Shown here piece after piece: positions 44,221-52,774 of a DNA stretch of 64,000 nucleotides. The notes below the pieces were generated by a model. That model saw only the letters and a program-made list of their open reading frames with translations, was not told the DNA's origin and made no database searches. Made by a program: the position numbers and the translations under genes. How positions within the stretch are numbered: the first letter of the stretch is position 1; each line of letters starts with the position of its first letter. Location: the NCBI RefSeq assembly GCF_000015165.1, contig NC_009485.1, positions 4,793,501 to 4,857,500 of the forward strand, in the 5' to 3' direction. Source of the DNA: Bradyrhizobium sp. BTAi1. Its GTDB lineage: Bacteria; Pseudomonadota; Alphaproteobacteria; Rhizobiales; Xanthobacteraceae.

Positions 44221-46095
44221 ATCGGGATAGGGGGGAGTCTCGCGACTTCCTCCCCTCCCACACCACCGTACGTACGGGTCACGTATACGGCGGTTCGACA
44301 GATTGAGCGGTTCAGCGGGGTGCGAGGTAGGGCAATCCGCGTGAGGCGAAGAAGACGTTTGGCAGAGCCATGGTCAGCCCGGCACTGTTCGCCAGCCGCC
44401 AAGGGCCACGTGGGTTGCCGGCGGTTTTGAGCGCCAGCTCCCGGCCAACGCCGCAGCGTTGCAGCTCGTCGAAGCGAGTACGACCGTGCTTCCATTGGGT
44501 CCAGACGACGGCGCGCAACCGCCGCCTGATCCACTCATCCAGCTTGCGCAACACCGACGGTGTCTCGCAGAACCCGAAGTAGCCGCGCCATCCCTTCAGG
44601 TACAGCGACAGCCTCTCGATGATCTGCGCGAGGCTTCGACCAGATTGTCGCCCCGTCAGTTCCCGAACTCTGGCCTTGCAGCGGGCGATCGCCTCGGGCG
44701 CGATGCGCCGACGCGGCTTTCTCCCCTGGGTAAAGCTGAAGCCCAGGAACTTGCGGTGGTTCGGTCTGGCGACCGCGCTCTTGGCCCTGTTCACCTTGAG
44801 CTTGAGGCACCGTTCCAGGAACGTCTCGATGCTCGCCATCACCCGCTCGCCCGCCTTTCGACTGCGCACATAGATGTTGCAGTCGTCGGCATAGCGCACG
44901 AAGCGATGACCTCGCCTCTCCAGCTCCTTGTCCAGCACGTCCAGCATCAGGTTCGACAGCAGCGGCGAGAGCGGCCCGCCTTGCGGCGCGCCTTCCTCCG
45001 TCGGGCTGACCAGCCCTCCCTCGAGCACACCCGCAGTCAAGAAGCCGCGGATCAGCTTCAGAAGACGCTTGTCAGCGACCCGTTTGGCAACCAGCCCCAT
45101 CAGGATGTCGTGGTTGACCCGGTCGAAGAACTTCTCCAGGTCGATATCCACCACGATGCGGTGCCGGGACGCAATGTACGCCTGCGCCTTCGTCACCGCC
45201 TGATGCGCCGAGCGGCCTGGCCTGAAGCCGTAGCTCGCGTCGGAGAACGTCCGGTCCCATTCGCCCTGCAACACCTGCAACACCGCCTGCTGGATGAAGC
45301 GGTCGACAACCGTCGGGATGCCGAGCAGCCGAACGCCACCCGATGCCTTCGGGATCTCGACACGCCGCACCGCCTGCGGTTTGTAGGTGCCGTCGAGCAG
45401 CTGAGCCCGGATCGTGAGCCAGTTCGCCTTCAGGTAGGTCGGCAGATCGTCCACGGTCATCCCGTCGACACCTGCCGCCCCCTTGTTGCGCTTCACTCGG
45501 TCCAATGCCTTCTTCAGGTTCTCACGTGCGACGATCCTTTCCATCGACGGTCCCGCGACCGCCGGGCGTTCGAGACAGGTCAACGCCGCACGAGCTTCGG
45601 CCTCCCCGGCGCCGGCACGCGGGGCTTCACCCCTCGGTCCGAGGCGAGGGTTCAGATTGCTCTGATCTTCCGGCCGCATTGGATCGTGCGAGATCACCGC
45701 TCTACTGACCCCTTCCATCGTTTGGGCCTTTAGCGGCACGCTACCGCCTACTACGCCCTCTGCTGACTTCTGCGCCGCGATCCGGCCGCCTTACGACGAC
45801 CTCAGTCCCGTTGGGACACGACACAGATCTCCCGAGGTAAGACCGACCGCCTTCACCGCATACCCGTCGGATTTACCACCCCGCCCCTTGATGACCGTGG
45901 ACTTCGCGATTGGCGGCTCGCTCGTCCGGACGGGTAGGCCTCGCATCCGCTGTTTGTTCATCGGGCCGCGGCTTTGCTCCACGCTGTCTTCAGACCCCAC
46001 CTCGCGATGACGCCCTTGCGCTTCGCTAATCCTTCGCCGTCATCAGGCTGGATAGAGGACTTCCACCTCCAAGCTGTCGTTCATACTCGGCACAC
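44221..46095 (-). mobile_element. Group II intron (1,875 nt) inserted in element B
   Basis: The 5' end GTGTGCCGAGTATGAACGAC starts at 46095 and fits the GUGYG rule. The 3' end reads ...CTATCCCGAT at 44221, an AY end. A domain V hairpin lies at 44262-44294 (CGCCGTATACG / CGTACGTACGGTGG) with a CGC-type triad, and a domain VI-like stem follows. The intron ORF sits between domains. The length and the CGC triad are typical of bacterial class C introns, and insertion 11 nt after a stem-loop is too. Class is inferred, not proven. If splicing occurs, the flanking element is restored. Confidence 0.85.
44312..45739 (-). CDS. ltrA: Group II intron reverse transcriptase/maturase
   Basis: 475 aa. Reverse transcriptase blocks are complete: NKGAAGVDGMTVDDLP, VRRVEIPKASGGVRLLGIPTVVDR, SDASYGFRPGRSAHQAV, VVDIDLEKFFDRVNHD, EGAPQGGPLSPLLSNLML, the catalytic FVRYADDCNIY and VNRAKSAVARPNHRKFLGF. 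The maturase (X) domain follows with SLYLKGWRGYFGFCETPSVLRKLDEWIRRRLR and it ends GPWRLANSAG...RGLPYLAPR. No HNH endonuclease domain is seen, so mobility would use single-stranded or pre-nicked targets. The start at 45739 is nominal; 45718 (MEGVSRAV) is also possible. The ORF appears intact. Confidence 0.93.
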   Translation of the reverse strand: MPLKAQTMEGVSRAVISHDPMRPEDQSNLNPRLGPRGEAPRAGAGEAEARAALTCLERPAVAGPSMERIVARENLKKALDRVKRNKGAAGVDGMTVDDLPTYLKANWLTIRAQLLDGTYKPQAVRRVEIPKASGGVRLLGIPTVVDRFIQQAVLQVLQGEWDRTFSDASYGFRPGRSAHQAVTKAQAYIASRHRIVVDIDLEKFFDRVNHDILMGLVAKRVADKRLLKLIRGFLTAGVLEGGLVSPTEEGAPQGGPLSPLLSNLMLDVLDKELERRGHRFVRYADDCNIYVRSRKAGERVMASIETFLERCLKLKVNRAKSAVARPNHRKFLGFSFTQGRKPRRRIAPEAIARCKARVRELTGRQSGRSLAQIIERLSLYLKGWRGYFGFCETPSVLRKLDEWIRRRLRAVVWTQWKHGRTRFDELQRCGVGRELALKTAGNPRGPWRLANSAGLTMALPNVFFASRGLPYLAPR

Positions 46096-46395
46096 CGGCC
46101 CATGGCCCGCCTGCGGACAAAAAAATGCAGGCGGCAGGTACCACGGGTGCAGCCGAGACGACCGGCCTTCCCTGCGCGATGGCGTTTTACGCTTATGGCG
46201 GGCTCTCCCGGCTTGATAGCCACCGACATCAGCGGGATCATCACCCCCTGATTGAGCGCCAGCTTCGGGGCGCCAGGACCACACGCTTTTGCGTCCGCAA
46301 CAGCGCCGTTCGTCCGCGCATCGCTCAACGACACGCTGCGGCTCCATCGCGGCCATCGCATCCCCGCCTCGCGTGTCGTGACGATCGCGCGCAAC
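46096..46395 (-). repeat. Element B, 5' half (before the group II intron)
   Basis: Minus-strand sequence from about 46395 down to 46096 parallels copy A: TGCGCGGACGA, GTGGTCCTGGCGCCCCGA, GCTGGCGC, then GGGAAGGCCGGTCGTCT (46172-46156) and the inner hairpin CCGCCTGC / GCAGGCGG (46134-46127, 46114-46107) around a T-rich loop. It ends GGGCCATGGGCCG where the intron begins. The inner stem differs from copy A (CCGCGTGC/GCACGCGG) by a swapped G-C/C-G pair. Confidence 0.7.
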
Positions 46396-46798
46396 GCCCC
46401 TTCCGAATGAGGCGGGATGGGCGCAGTAGAGCACAATTTCCGGAAAAGCGAAAGCCCTAATTTCTGAATTATGGAAATCGCGATCAGGACGACGAGACGC
46501 CGACCCAGATCGCCCCCCGGCCCCCGCGACCAGGTCCGGACCTTCGGTGAAGCCACCCGGCCGGCTGGCCGCCAGTTGTGGCGCGAATCCTCTCCACCGG
46601 CTCGTGCACCGTCGCATTCCGGGCACGGACTCGCCGACCGCGCGGAGAGTCACCGCCGCGACCGACCAGATTCGTCATATTCCTTTAAAATTCAATATCT
46701 TAACCACTTATCCCCAAGTGGCTGTACAACCTATTGGATTCCTAATAGAGTCTAAAAAGTTACTTTTCTGTACACCGGTTACGGACTAGCTTTTAGGC
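46396..46798. other. AT-rich intergenic island before the 65-aa gene
   Basis: About 46670-46798 is strikingly AT-rich for this genome (AAAATTCAATATCTTAACC, TCTAAAAAGTTACTTTTCTG). It contains the hairpin CCACTT-ATCCCC-AAGTGG, a TTATCCCCA that resembles a DnaA box with one mismatch, and CTGTACA twice. No gene is seen on either strand. It is probably the promoter/operator region of the gene at 46799. Confidence 0.45.
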
Positions 46799-46996
46799 AT
46801 GGCGACGGAAAAAGCCGAGACTGACCGCATCCCCGTAACCCTAGCCCTGGCAACCATCGGCTATCTCGAAAAGCTCGTGAAACAGGGAACCCACGGCACC
46901 AGCGTTCCGGGTGTCTGCAGAACGTTGATCGAAGAAGGCATCCGGCTCGCCATCAAGGATGGGCTGCTGTCGATTCGCGACAACGGACGGGCGTAA
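46799..46996 (+). CDS. Small conserved hypothetical protein (possible ribbon-helix-helix)
   Basis: 65 aa. The sequence DRIPVTLALATIGYLEKLVKQGTHGTSVPGVCRTLIEEGIRLAIKDGLL suggests a strand followed by two helices, as in small ribbon-helix-helix DNA-binding proteins. The motif IPVTLALATIGYLEKLVKQGTHG looks conserved to me from related genomes, but I cannot check that here. The long AT-rich leader upstream hints at regulated expression. It lies upstream of gcrA with an 85-bp gap. Confidence 0.7.
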   Translation: MATEKAETDRIPVTLALATIGYLEKLVKQGTHGTSVPGVCRTLIEEGIRLAIKDGLLSIRDNGRA

Positions 46997-47081
46997 ATCT
47001 AGGGGCGCGACGCGGAGACAGTTTTGGTGCGGCCGTCGGCCAGGACGATCCAGGACGGATCAAACTTGGAAGCGATAGACA

Positions 47082-47561
47082 ATGCCCGCCGAACGACAGA
47101 CCCAACCCACCTGGACCGAGGAACGCCTCCGGGCCCTGAAACAGCACTTTGAAGCCGGGCTGACCTGCCGCGAGATCGCCGCCGAGCTCGGCGTCAGCCG
47201 AAATGCCGTGATCGGCAAGATCTCCCGCCTGGCGCTGACGCGCGACAATGGCGGCGACACACGGCGCGTGGTCCGCGCCGAGAATGCCAGGGACGGCGCA
47301 CGCCGCCCCGTCCCCAAACTGCGCCGCCGCATCCTGCGCGCCGTGAGCAACGATCCGCCGCCGATCATGATCGAGGAGCCGCCCGCAGGCCCCGTCGAGA
47401 ACGGCTGCTCACTGTTCGAACTCTCCAAGGAGCGCTGCCGCTGGCCGATCTCGACGCCCGGCGCGGATGATTTCTGCTTCTGCGGCTCGAAGCCGCTCGA
47501 CGGCCTGCCGTATTGTCCGAGCCATACGCGGATGGCGTATCGCGTGGCGTCGTCGCGGTAG
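47082..47561 (+). CDS. gcrA: GcrA-type cell-cycle transcriptional regulator
   Basis: 159 aa. The N-terminal helix-turn-helix is WTEERLRALKQHFEAGLTCREIAAELGVSRNAVIGKISRLAL, the GcrA signature. It recognises DNA methylated by CcrM and acts with RpoD. The linker is basic and Pro-rich (DGARRPVPKLRRRILRA). The C-terminal RNA-polymerase-interacting domain has CSLFELSKERCRWPI, FCFCGSKP and YCPSHTRMAY. The cysteines may bind a metal. It is an ordinary core gene of alphaproteobacteria. Confidence 0.92.
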   Translation: MPAERQTQPTWTEERLRALKQHFEAGLTCREIAAELGVSRNAVIGKISRLALTRDNGGDTRRVVRAENARDGARRPVPKLRRRILRAVSNDPPPIMIEEPPAGPVENGCSLFELSKERCRWPISTPGADDFCFCGSKPLDGLPYCPSHTRMAYRVASSR

Positions 47562-47696
47562 GGAGCAATCTGCAGGGCTCACTTCGCGGAGCCTTCCCGC
47601 GCGGGCAGCAAAGCTCGCATAGAGATAGATGACGCGTACACCCCTACGCCTTGCTGGGTCGCCGCGGTCTGCGGGGACGGCGCACCGATCTCGTCC

Positions 47697-47718
47697 CCCC
47701 TCCCCTTGCGGGGAGGGG
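47697..47718. repeat. Short perfect hairpin CCCCTCCCC-TTGC-GGGGAGGGG
   Basis: Nine base pairs with a TTGC loop between the convergent gcrA and SDR genes. No T-run follows on either strand, so it is weak as a terminator. Such G/C hairpins are common intergenic repeats in this group. Confidence 0.7.
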
Positions 47719-47770
47719 AGCTCACCGTCTGCGTGGCAAGAGGCGTGCTTTTACAACTAACAGCAATCCC

Positions 47771-48739
47771 CTACCCCAGCTTCCACCCCGCCTCCTGCGC
47801 AAAACGCTGGAAGAACTCGGGCTCATACGCCTGCTCCGGTGACTGGCGCACGCGCATGTCCAGGAGCTTGGCGTCCTCGCCGACCAGGATGCGCCATTGC
47901 TCGGCCTTCACGCCGTCGAGGATGATCTTCGCCGCCTGCGCCGCTGTCGTCGGGGCGTCCTCGAGGAAACTGCGGGCGCGCTCGCGGGCGGCGTTCTGGA
48001 TGTCCTGATCACTCATCGCGGCGACGTCGATGCCCATGCCTTTCATGCGCTGGCGGGCCTGGGCGATCTCGGTCTCGCTGAGCTCGTCGGACTCGGTGCC
48101 GCTCTGCAGCTTGCGCGAGTTCGAGACGATCGAGGTGCCGATATGGCCGGGCATCACCACAGAGCATTTGATGTGCGGCGCATTCAGGCGGAGGTCGTTG
48201 ATCAGCGCCTCGGTGAACCCCTTCACGGCGAATTTCGCCGCGCTGTAGGCGGTGTGCGAGACGCCCATGCCGACCGAGGCCCAGAAGCCGTTGACGCTGG
48301 AGGTGTTGACGATGTGTCCTTCGGCGGCCTTCAGCAGCATCGGCAGGAAGGTGCGGACGCCGAGATAGACGCCGCCCCAGCAGATGTTGAAGGTGCGCTC
48401 CCACTGCTCGCGGCTGTTGGTGAACAGGCTGCCGCCGCCGCCGATGCCGGCATTGTTGAACAACAGATGGATCTTGTCGGTGGCCTGCTGCTCGGCGAGC
48501 TCGTCGCGGAAGCGCTGCAGCTGCGCCTCGATCGAGACGTCGGCGACGTGCGTGGTGACGCGCAGGCCCTGCGGCAGCGTCTCGGCCTCGCACAATCTCC
48601 TGGTCTCGGCCATCGCCTCGGCCGAGACGTCGCACATCGCGACATTGCAGCCTTCAGCGACGAGCTGGCGCGCCAGCTCGCGGCCCATGCCCGTGCCGCC
48701 CCCGGTGATCACGGCGATCTTGCCGGCGAAATCCTTCAT
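47771..48739 (-). CDS. Short-chain dehydrogenase/reductase
   Basis: 322 aa, classical SDR. Cofactor loop TGGGTGMGRELA, NNAG motif LLFNNAGIGGGG, catalytic Ser in IVNTSSVNGFW and YxxxK in HTAYSAAKFAVKG. The acidic residue after strand 2 (AMCDVS) suggests NAD. The C-terminal half is longer than in minimal SDRs and ends with a helical region LLDMRVRQSPEQAYEPEFFQRF. The substrate is unknown. The ATG at 48739 is chosen for the usual MKDFAGKIAVITGG; the upstream extension is not family-like. Confidence 0.92.
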   Translation of the reverse strand: MKDFAGKIAVITGGGTGMGRELARQLVAEGCNVAMCDVSAEAMAETRRLCEAETLPQGLRVTTHVADVSIEAQLQRFRDELAEQQATDKIHLLFNNAGIGGGGSLFTNSREQWERTFNICWGGVYLGVRTFLPMLLKAAEGHIVNTSSVNGFWASVGMGVSHTAYSAAKFAVKGFTEALINDLRLNAPHIKCSVVMPGHIGTSIVSNSRKLQSGTESDELSETEIAQARQRMKGMGIDVAAMSDQDIQNAARERARSFLEDAPTTAAQAAKIILDGVKAEQWRILVGEDAKLLDMRVRQSPEQAYEPEFFQRFAQEAGWKLG

Positions 48740-48962
48740 CGGATGCTCTTCCTTCCCTTTTGCGGGACCGCGCATGCGGCCCCGGCCTTGCTCGTTCTCT
48801 TGTCGGAACGCGCCACGAGCTTAGGACGATTGGCCGGCAAGACCAGAGCGGATGACGCGGACCGGCATTGCAGTGCACCACAGGAAAACTTCACCCAGGG
48901 GTTGAACCCGAGGCGATCGATTCCGACTTATTCCGTGGGGAGGCAGGCTCGAGGAGGTTCGC

Positions 48963-49118
48963 ATGGCGTACCAACAGGGGCACTGGCAGGACGATGGCTG
49001 GCGCGACACGATGGTCGATCCGGCAGCGCATGATGATGGCGCTTACGTCACCGGTTGGACGATCAGCGGCCTTGCCGTGATCGGTACCATCGTGGCGGTC
49101 TGGCTGCTCGGCATCTGA
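48963..49118 (+). CDS. 51-aa single-pass membrane protein
   Basis: Reads MAYQQGHWQDDGWRDTMVDP, continues with a short acidic stretch, and ends in a transmembrane helix (TGWTISGLAVIGTIVAVWLLGI). A very strong binding site GAGGAGG stands five bases before the ATG. No homologous domain is recognised. It is too short for routine ORF detection. It lies alone between the SDR and a repeat. The strong translation signal makes it likely to be real. Confidence 0.65.
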   Translation: MAYQQGHWQDDGWRDTMVDPAAHDDGAYVTGWTISGLAVIGTIVAVWLLGI

Positions 49119-49205
49119 TCTGATCGTCGCGACGTGCGTCATCGATGACGTGACAGAAGGCCTCGCCAAGCGCGGCCTCGGCGTCGTGCGCGCCGCTGTT
49201 TCCTC

Positions 49206-49282
49206 CGTCATTGCGAGCGCAGCGAAGCAGTCCAGAGTCCCGCCCACAGCCGCTGGATTGCTTCGCTGCGCTCGCAATGACG
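49206..49282. repeat. Palindromic intergenic repeat R1, copy d
   Basis: CGTCATTGCGAGCGCAGCGA at the left and TCGCTGCGCTCGCAATGACG at the right form a nearly perfect palindrome with AGTCCAGAG...GCTGGATT inside. It is the closest match to copy a. Confidence 0.9.
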
Positions 49283-49449
49283 TGGAGAGGGTCGATTTCT
49301 GCAGAGCTTGGCGCCCCGGACCAAGTTCTCACGACCGCATCCGGCGAAGTGCTCGGCTGACTCTCCGAAGGTCTCGCTACGCTGAACTCGTTGCATACAA
49401 TTGAAGTCGATTGATTAAAACATAGGCTGACATTTGCTCGCGGTGTTCG

Positions 49450-49537
49450 TTGCCCACATTGCAAGCAATCGTAAAGCAAAGTCACTTCAGGGACTTAGCT
49501 CTCCAACCGATCCGACTGCCCCTGGCACGAAGCTTGC
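49450..49537 (+). promoter_or_regulatory. Sigma-54 promoter and candidate enhancer of the BMP transporter/biuret operon
   Basis: TGGCACGAAGCTTGC at 49523-49537, preceded by C, fits the RpoN consensus YTGGCACGRNNNTTGCW except for the last W. A start is expected near 49549, about 65 bp before the first gene. At 49450-49464 TTGC-N7-GCAA forms a dyad centred about 92 bp upstream of that start, the usual position for an NtrC-like activator, though it is not a strict NtrC site. The match is far better than expected by chance. Confidence 0.8.
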
Positions 49538-49613
49538 GATCCCCACCGAGGCTCCGCCGTGCCGGTGAAGCCGAGATGCGCGGGCCCGGGGGCTCGCCGA
49601 GGGGAGCACAGCA

Positions 49614-50723
49614 ATGGACTTTGGCAGGATTTCACGACGGCATCTGTTGCAGGGTGGCGCGGCGCTGACGCTCGGCGCAGCCGCAGGCCTGCGGCCGGCC
49701 TTCGCCGCCGAGACGACAATCGGGTTCATCTATGTCGGCTCGCGCGACGACTACGGCTACAACCAGGCGCATGCGCAAGGTGCCGCGGCGCTGAAGAAGC
49801 TGCCCGGGCTGAAGGTGATTGAAGAGGAGAAGGTGCCGGAGACCGACGCGGTCGAGAAGACCATGGAGTCGATGATCAATCTCGACGGCGCGACGCTGCT
49901 CTTCCCGACCTCGTTCGGCTACTACAATCCGCACATGATCAAGATGGCCACCAAATATCCGAAGCTGCGCTTCGAGCATTGCGGTGGCCTGTGGAGCGAG
50001 AAGGACCCGAAGAACGCCGGTTCCTATTTCGGCTATATCGACGAGGCGCAATATATCGCCGGCATCGTCGCGGGCTATACGAGCAAGAGCGGCAAGCTCG
50101 GCTTCGTCGCCGCCAAGCCGATCCCGCAGGTCTTGCGCAACATCAACGCCTTCACGCTTGGCGCGAAGCTCGCCAATCCCAAGGCCACCACGCAGGTGAT
50201 CTTCACCGGCGACTGGTCGATGCCGGTCAAGGAAGCCGAGGCCACCAACAGCCTGATCGACCAAGGCGTGGACGTGCTGACCTGCCATGTCGACGGTCCG
50301 AAGACGATGGTCGAGAACGCGGCGCGCCGCGGCGCCTTCGTCACCGGCTATCACGTCAACCAGTCGCCGCTGGCGCCCAAGGCCTATCTCACCGGCGCGG
50401 AATGGAATTGGGAGGCGCTGTATCCGAAATTCGTGAAGATGCTGGCCGCCGGCGAGAGCATTCCGAACTTCTATCGCGGCGGTCTGAAGGAAGAGCTGGT
50501 CAAGGTGTCGCCCTATGGCGAGGCGGTGTCCGAGCAGGCGCGGAAGCATGCCGACGAGATCAAGGCCAAGTTCCTCGGCGACGGCTACACGATCTTCAAG
50601 GGCCCGATCAAGGACAACAAGGGCAACACCGTGATCACCGCGGGCACCGAGCGCGGCCAGAAGGATCCGGAGCTGGAGAAGATGGACTATCTGGTCGAGG
50701 GCGTCATCGGAGCGACGTCGTGA
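49614..50723 (+). CDS. BMP-family ABC transporter substrate-binding protein
   Basis: 369 aa. The N-terminus is a Tat-like signal (ISRRHLLQGGAALTLGAAAGLRPAFA). The mature part is a BMP/PnrA-type periplasmic binding protein: ETTIGFIYVGSRDDYGYNQAHAQGA, FPTSFGYYNPHMIKMATKYPKLRFEHCGG and YIAGIVAGYTSKSGKLGFVAAKPIPQVLRNINAFTLGAK. Known relatives bind nucleosides or purines; the ligand here is inferred from the operon only. It is the first gene after the sigma-54 promoter. Its stop overlaps the GTG of the next gene (GTGA). Confidence 0.92.
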   Translation: MDFGRISRRHLLQGGAALTLGAAAGLRPAFAAETTIGFIYVGSRDDYGYNQAHAQGAAALKKLPGLKVIEEEKVPETDAVEKTMESMINLDGATLLFPTSFGYYNPHMIKMATKYPKLRFEHCGGLWSEKDPKNAGSYFGYIDEAQYIAGIVAGYTSKSGKLGFVAAKPIPQVLRNINAFTLGAKLANPKATTQVIFTGDWSMPVKEAEATNSLIDQGVDVLTCHVDGPKTMVENAARRGAFVTGYHVNQSPLAPKAYLTGAEWNWEALYPKFVKMLAAGESIPNFYRGGLKEELVKVSPYGEAVSEQARKHADEIKAKFLGDGYTIFKGPIKDNKGNTVITAGTERGQKDPELEKMDYLVEGVIGATS

Positions 50724-51829
50724 CCACGGAGGCGGCCGATCCGGTTGATGCGGCCGCCATCGCGCCGGCCGCGGATGCAGGCTTTCTGCAGCGCTGGGGC
50801 ACGGAGATCGAGTACATCCTGATTCCGGGCGCGGCACTTGTCGCCGCGCTCGTCCTGTTCGGCATCTTCGTCGCGCTGTTCGGCAAGAACCCGCTCGACC
50901 TCTATTGGTACATGTATTACGGCGCGTTCGGCACCTGGTTCTCCTGGCAGAACACGCTGACCCGCGCCGCACCTTTGATCCTCACCGCGCTGTGCACCGC
51001 TTTGCCCGCGCAATTGGGCATGGTGATCATCGGCGGCGAAGGCGCGCTGCTGATCGGCGCGCTCGCGGCGACCTCGGCCGCGCTGGCGCTGCAGGGGATG
51101 CCGCCGCTCGTCGTGCAGATCGCGATGGTGGTCGCCGGCATGGCCGGCGGCGGATTGTGGATCCTGCTGTCAGGAGCCTTGCGCCAATATCGCGGCGTCA
51201 ACGAGACCATTTCCAGCCTGTTGCTGGTCTATATCGCACTCGCGATCCTCAACCATCTCGTCGAAGGCGTGATGCGCGATCCGGCCAGCCTGAACAAGCC
51301 GTCGACGCGGGAGATCGGCGCCGCCAACATGATCGGCAGCATCCCCGGCACCGATGTGCATTGGGGCCTCGTGTTCGGGCTGATCGTGACGGTCGCGGCC
51401 TATGTGCTGATCTATCACACCACCTTCGGCTTCGCCGCCCGCGTTGCTGGCGGCAATATCCGCGCCGCCAAGATCGTCGGCCTCTCCGTCGGCAGGCTGA
51501 TCCTCACCGCCTGCTTCCTGGCGGGCGCGTGCGCCGGGCTCGCCGGCATGGTCGAGGTCGCCGCCGTGCAGGGCCGCACCAATGCCAATCTCGCGGTCGG
51601 CTACGGCTTCACCGGCATTCTCGTCGCGTTTCTCGCCCGGCAGAATCCGCTCGCCATCATCCCGGTCGCGATCCTGCTCGGCGGCATCAACGCGTCAGGC
51701 GGCCTGTTGCAGCGCCGGCTCGGCCTGCCCGACGCCTCGGTGCTGGTGCTGCAGGGCATCATCTTCATCTCGGTACTGGCGAGCGACGCGCTCTACGGCC
51801 GCATCGGTTTCCTGAAGGGAAAGTCGTGA
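50720..51829 (+). CDS. ABC transporter permease (BMP-type, first)
   Basis: 369 aa with about ten hydrophobic segments in the BPD_transp_2 family. Family parts are LGMVIIGGEGALLIGALAATSAAL, RGVNETISSLLLVYIALAILNHLVEG and VGLSVGRLILTACFLAGACAGLAGMVEV...YGFTGILVAFLARQNPLAIIP. The GTG at 50720 overlaps the preceding stop, so translation is coupled. The open frame upstream is a shadow of the substrate-binding gene. Confidence 0.92.
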   Translation: MTTEAADPVDAAAIAPAADAGFLQRWGTEIEYILIPGAALVAALVLFGIFVALFGKNPLDLYWYMYYGAFGTWFSWQNTLTRAAPLILTALCTALPAQLGMVIIGGEGALLIGALAATSAALALQGMPPLVVQIAMVVAGMAGGGLWILLSGALRQYRGVNETISSLLLVYIALAILNHLVEGVMRDPASLNKPSTREIGAANMIGSIPGTDVHWGLVFGLIVTVAAYVLIYHTTFGFAARVAGGNIRAAKIVGLSVGRLILTACFLAGACAGLAGMVEVAAVQGRTNANLAVGYGFTGILVAFLARQNPLAIIPVAILLGGINASGGLLQRRLGLPDASVLVLQGIIFISVLASDALYGRIGFLKGKS

Positions 51830-51832
51830 GAC

Positions 51833-52759
51833 ATGGCTGACGGCAATATCGGACTCTGGACCGTGCCGCTCGCGGTGCTCGGCGGCGCCATCCGCGTCTC
51901 CACGCCGTTCCTGTTCGTCAGTCTCGGCGAATGCATCACCGAGCGCGCGGGCCGCATCAATCTCGGCCTCGAGGGCACCTTGGTGATGGGCGCAATGAGC
52001 GCCTACGGCATTTCCTATCTCACGGGCTCGCCGTGGTTAGGGGTGCTCGCCGCCGGCCTGACCGGCGCGCTGTTGGGCGCGCTGCATGCCGGCATCTGCT
52101 CGCTGCCGCGCGTCAACGACGTCGCGGTCGGCATCTCACTGATGCTGTTCGGCACCGGGCTGGCGTTCTTCCTCGGCAAGCCGCTGATCGAGCCAACCGC
52201 CGCACGGCTGCCGGCGATCGATTTCGGCTGGTGGAGCGACGTGCCGCAGGTCCGCGCCGCGCTGCGCATCAACGTGCTGTTCTTGTTGGGCGTGGTGCTG
52301 GCCCCGATCCTGTTCTGGGCGTTCAAGACGACGCGCTGGGGCCTTCTCATCCGCACCGCCGGCGAGAGCGCAGATGCGGCGCGGGCGATGGGCCATTCGG
52401 TGCTGATGATCCGGCTGCGCGCCACCATGGCCGGCGGCTTCCTCGCCGGCATCGGCGGCTCGTTTCTGTCGCTGTTCTATCCCGGCAGCTGGAACGAGGG
52501 CCTGTCCTCCGGTCAGGGCATCACCGCGGTCGCGCTGGTGATCTTCGCGCGCTGGGACCCGATGCTGTGCCTGTGGGCCTCGCTCGCCTTCGGCGGCGCG
52601 GCCGCGCTGGGACCGGCACTGCAATCGGTCGGCGTCACCTCCGGCTATCATCTGTTCAACGCCGCGCCCTACATCCTGACGCTGCTCATCATGATCATCA
52701 CCTGCTCGCCGAAACGCACGCTCAGCGGCGCGCCGGCCGAGTTGTCCATCACCCGCTAG
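51833..52759 (+). CDS. ABC transporter permease (BMP-type, second)
   Basis: 308 aa. It resembles its partner but is shorter: FLFVSLGECITERAGRINLGLEGTLVMGAMSAYGISY near the N-terminus, LLIRTAGESADAARAMGHSVLMIRLRATMAGGFLAGIGGSFLSL, then GQGITAVALVIFARWDPMLCLWASLAFGGAAALGPALQS. Together the two permeases should form a heterodimeric channel. It begins 3 bp after the previous stop, as expected in this operon type. Confidence 0.92.
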   Translation: MADGNIGLWTVPLAVLGGAIRVSTPFLFVSLGECITERAGRINLGLEGTLVMGAMSAYGISYLTGSPWLGVLAAGLTGALLGALHAGICSLPRVNDVAVGISLMLFGTGLAFFLGKPLIEPTAARLPAIDFGWWSDVPQVRAALRINVLFLLGVVLAPILFWAFKTTRWGLLIRTAGESADAARAMGHSVLMIRLRATMAGGFLAGIGGSFLSLFYPGSWNEGLSSGQGITAVALVIFARWDPMLCLWASLAFGGAAALGPALQSVGVTSGYHLFNAAPYILTLLIMIITCSPKRTLSGAPAELSITR

Positions 52760-52774
52760 TTCCAGAGGTCCGCA

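Noticed and set aside
45791..46000. 69-codon minus-strand frame upstream of the maturase
   Set aside because: It falls within the structural RNA domains of the group II intron.
46026..46556. 176-codon minus-strand frame through element B and the intron 5' end
   Set aside because: It crosses the intron boundary, and the frame is not kept in copy A. The structural constraint, not coding, is conserved.
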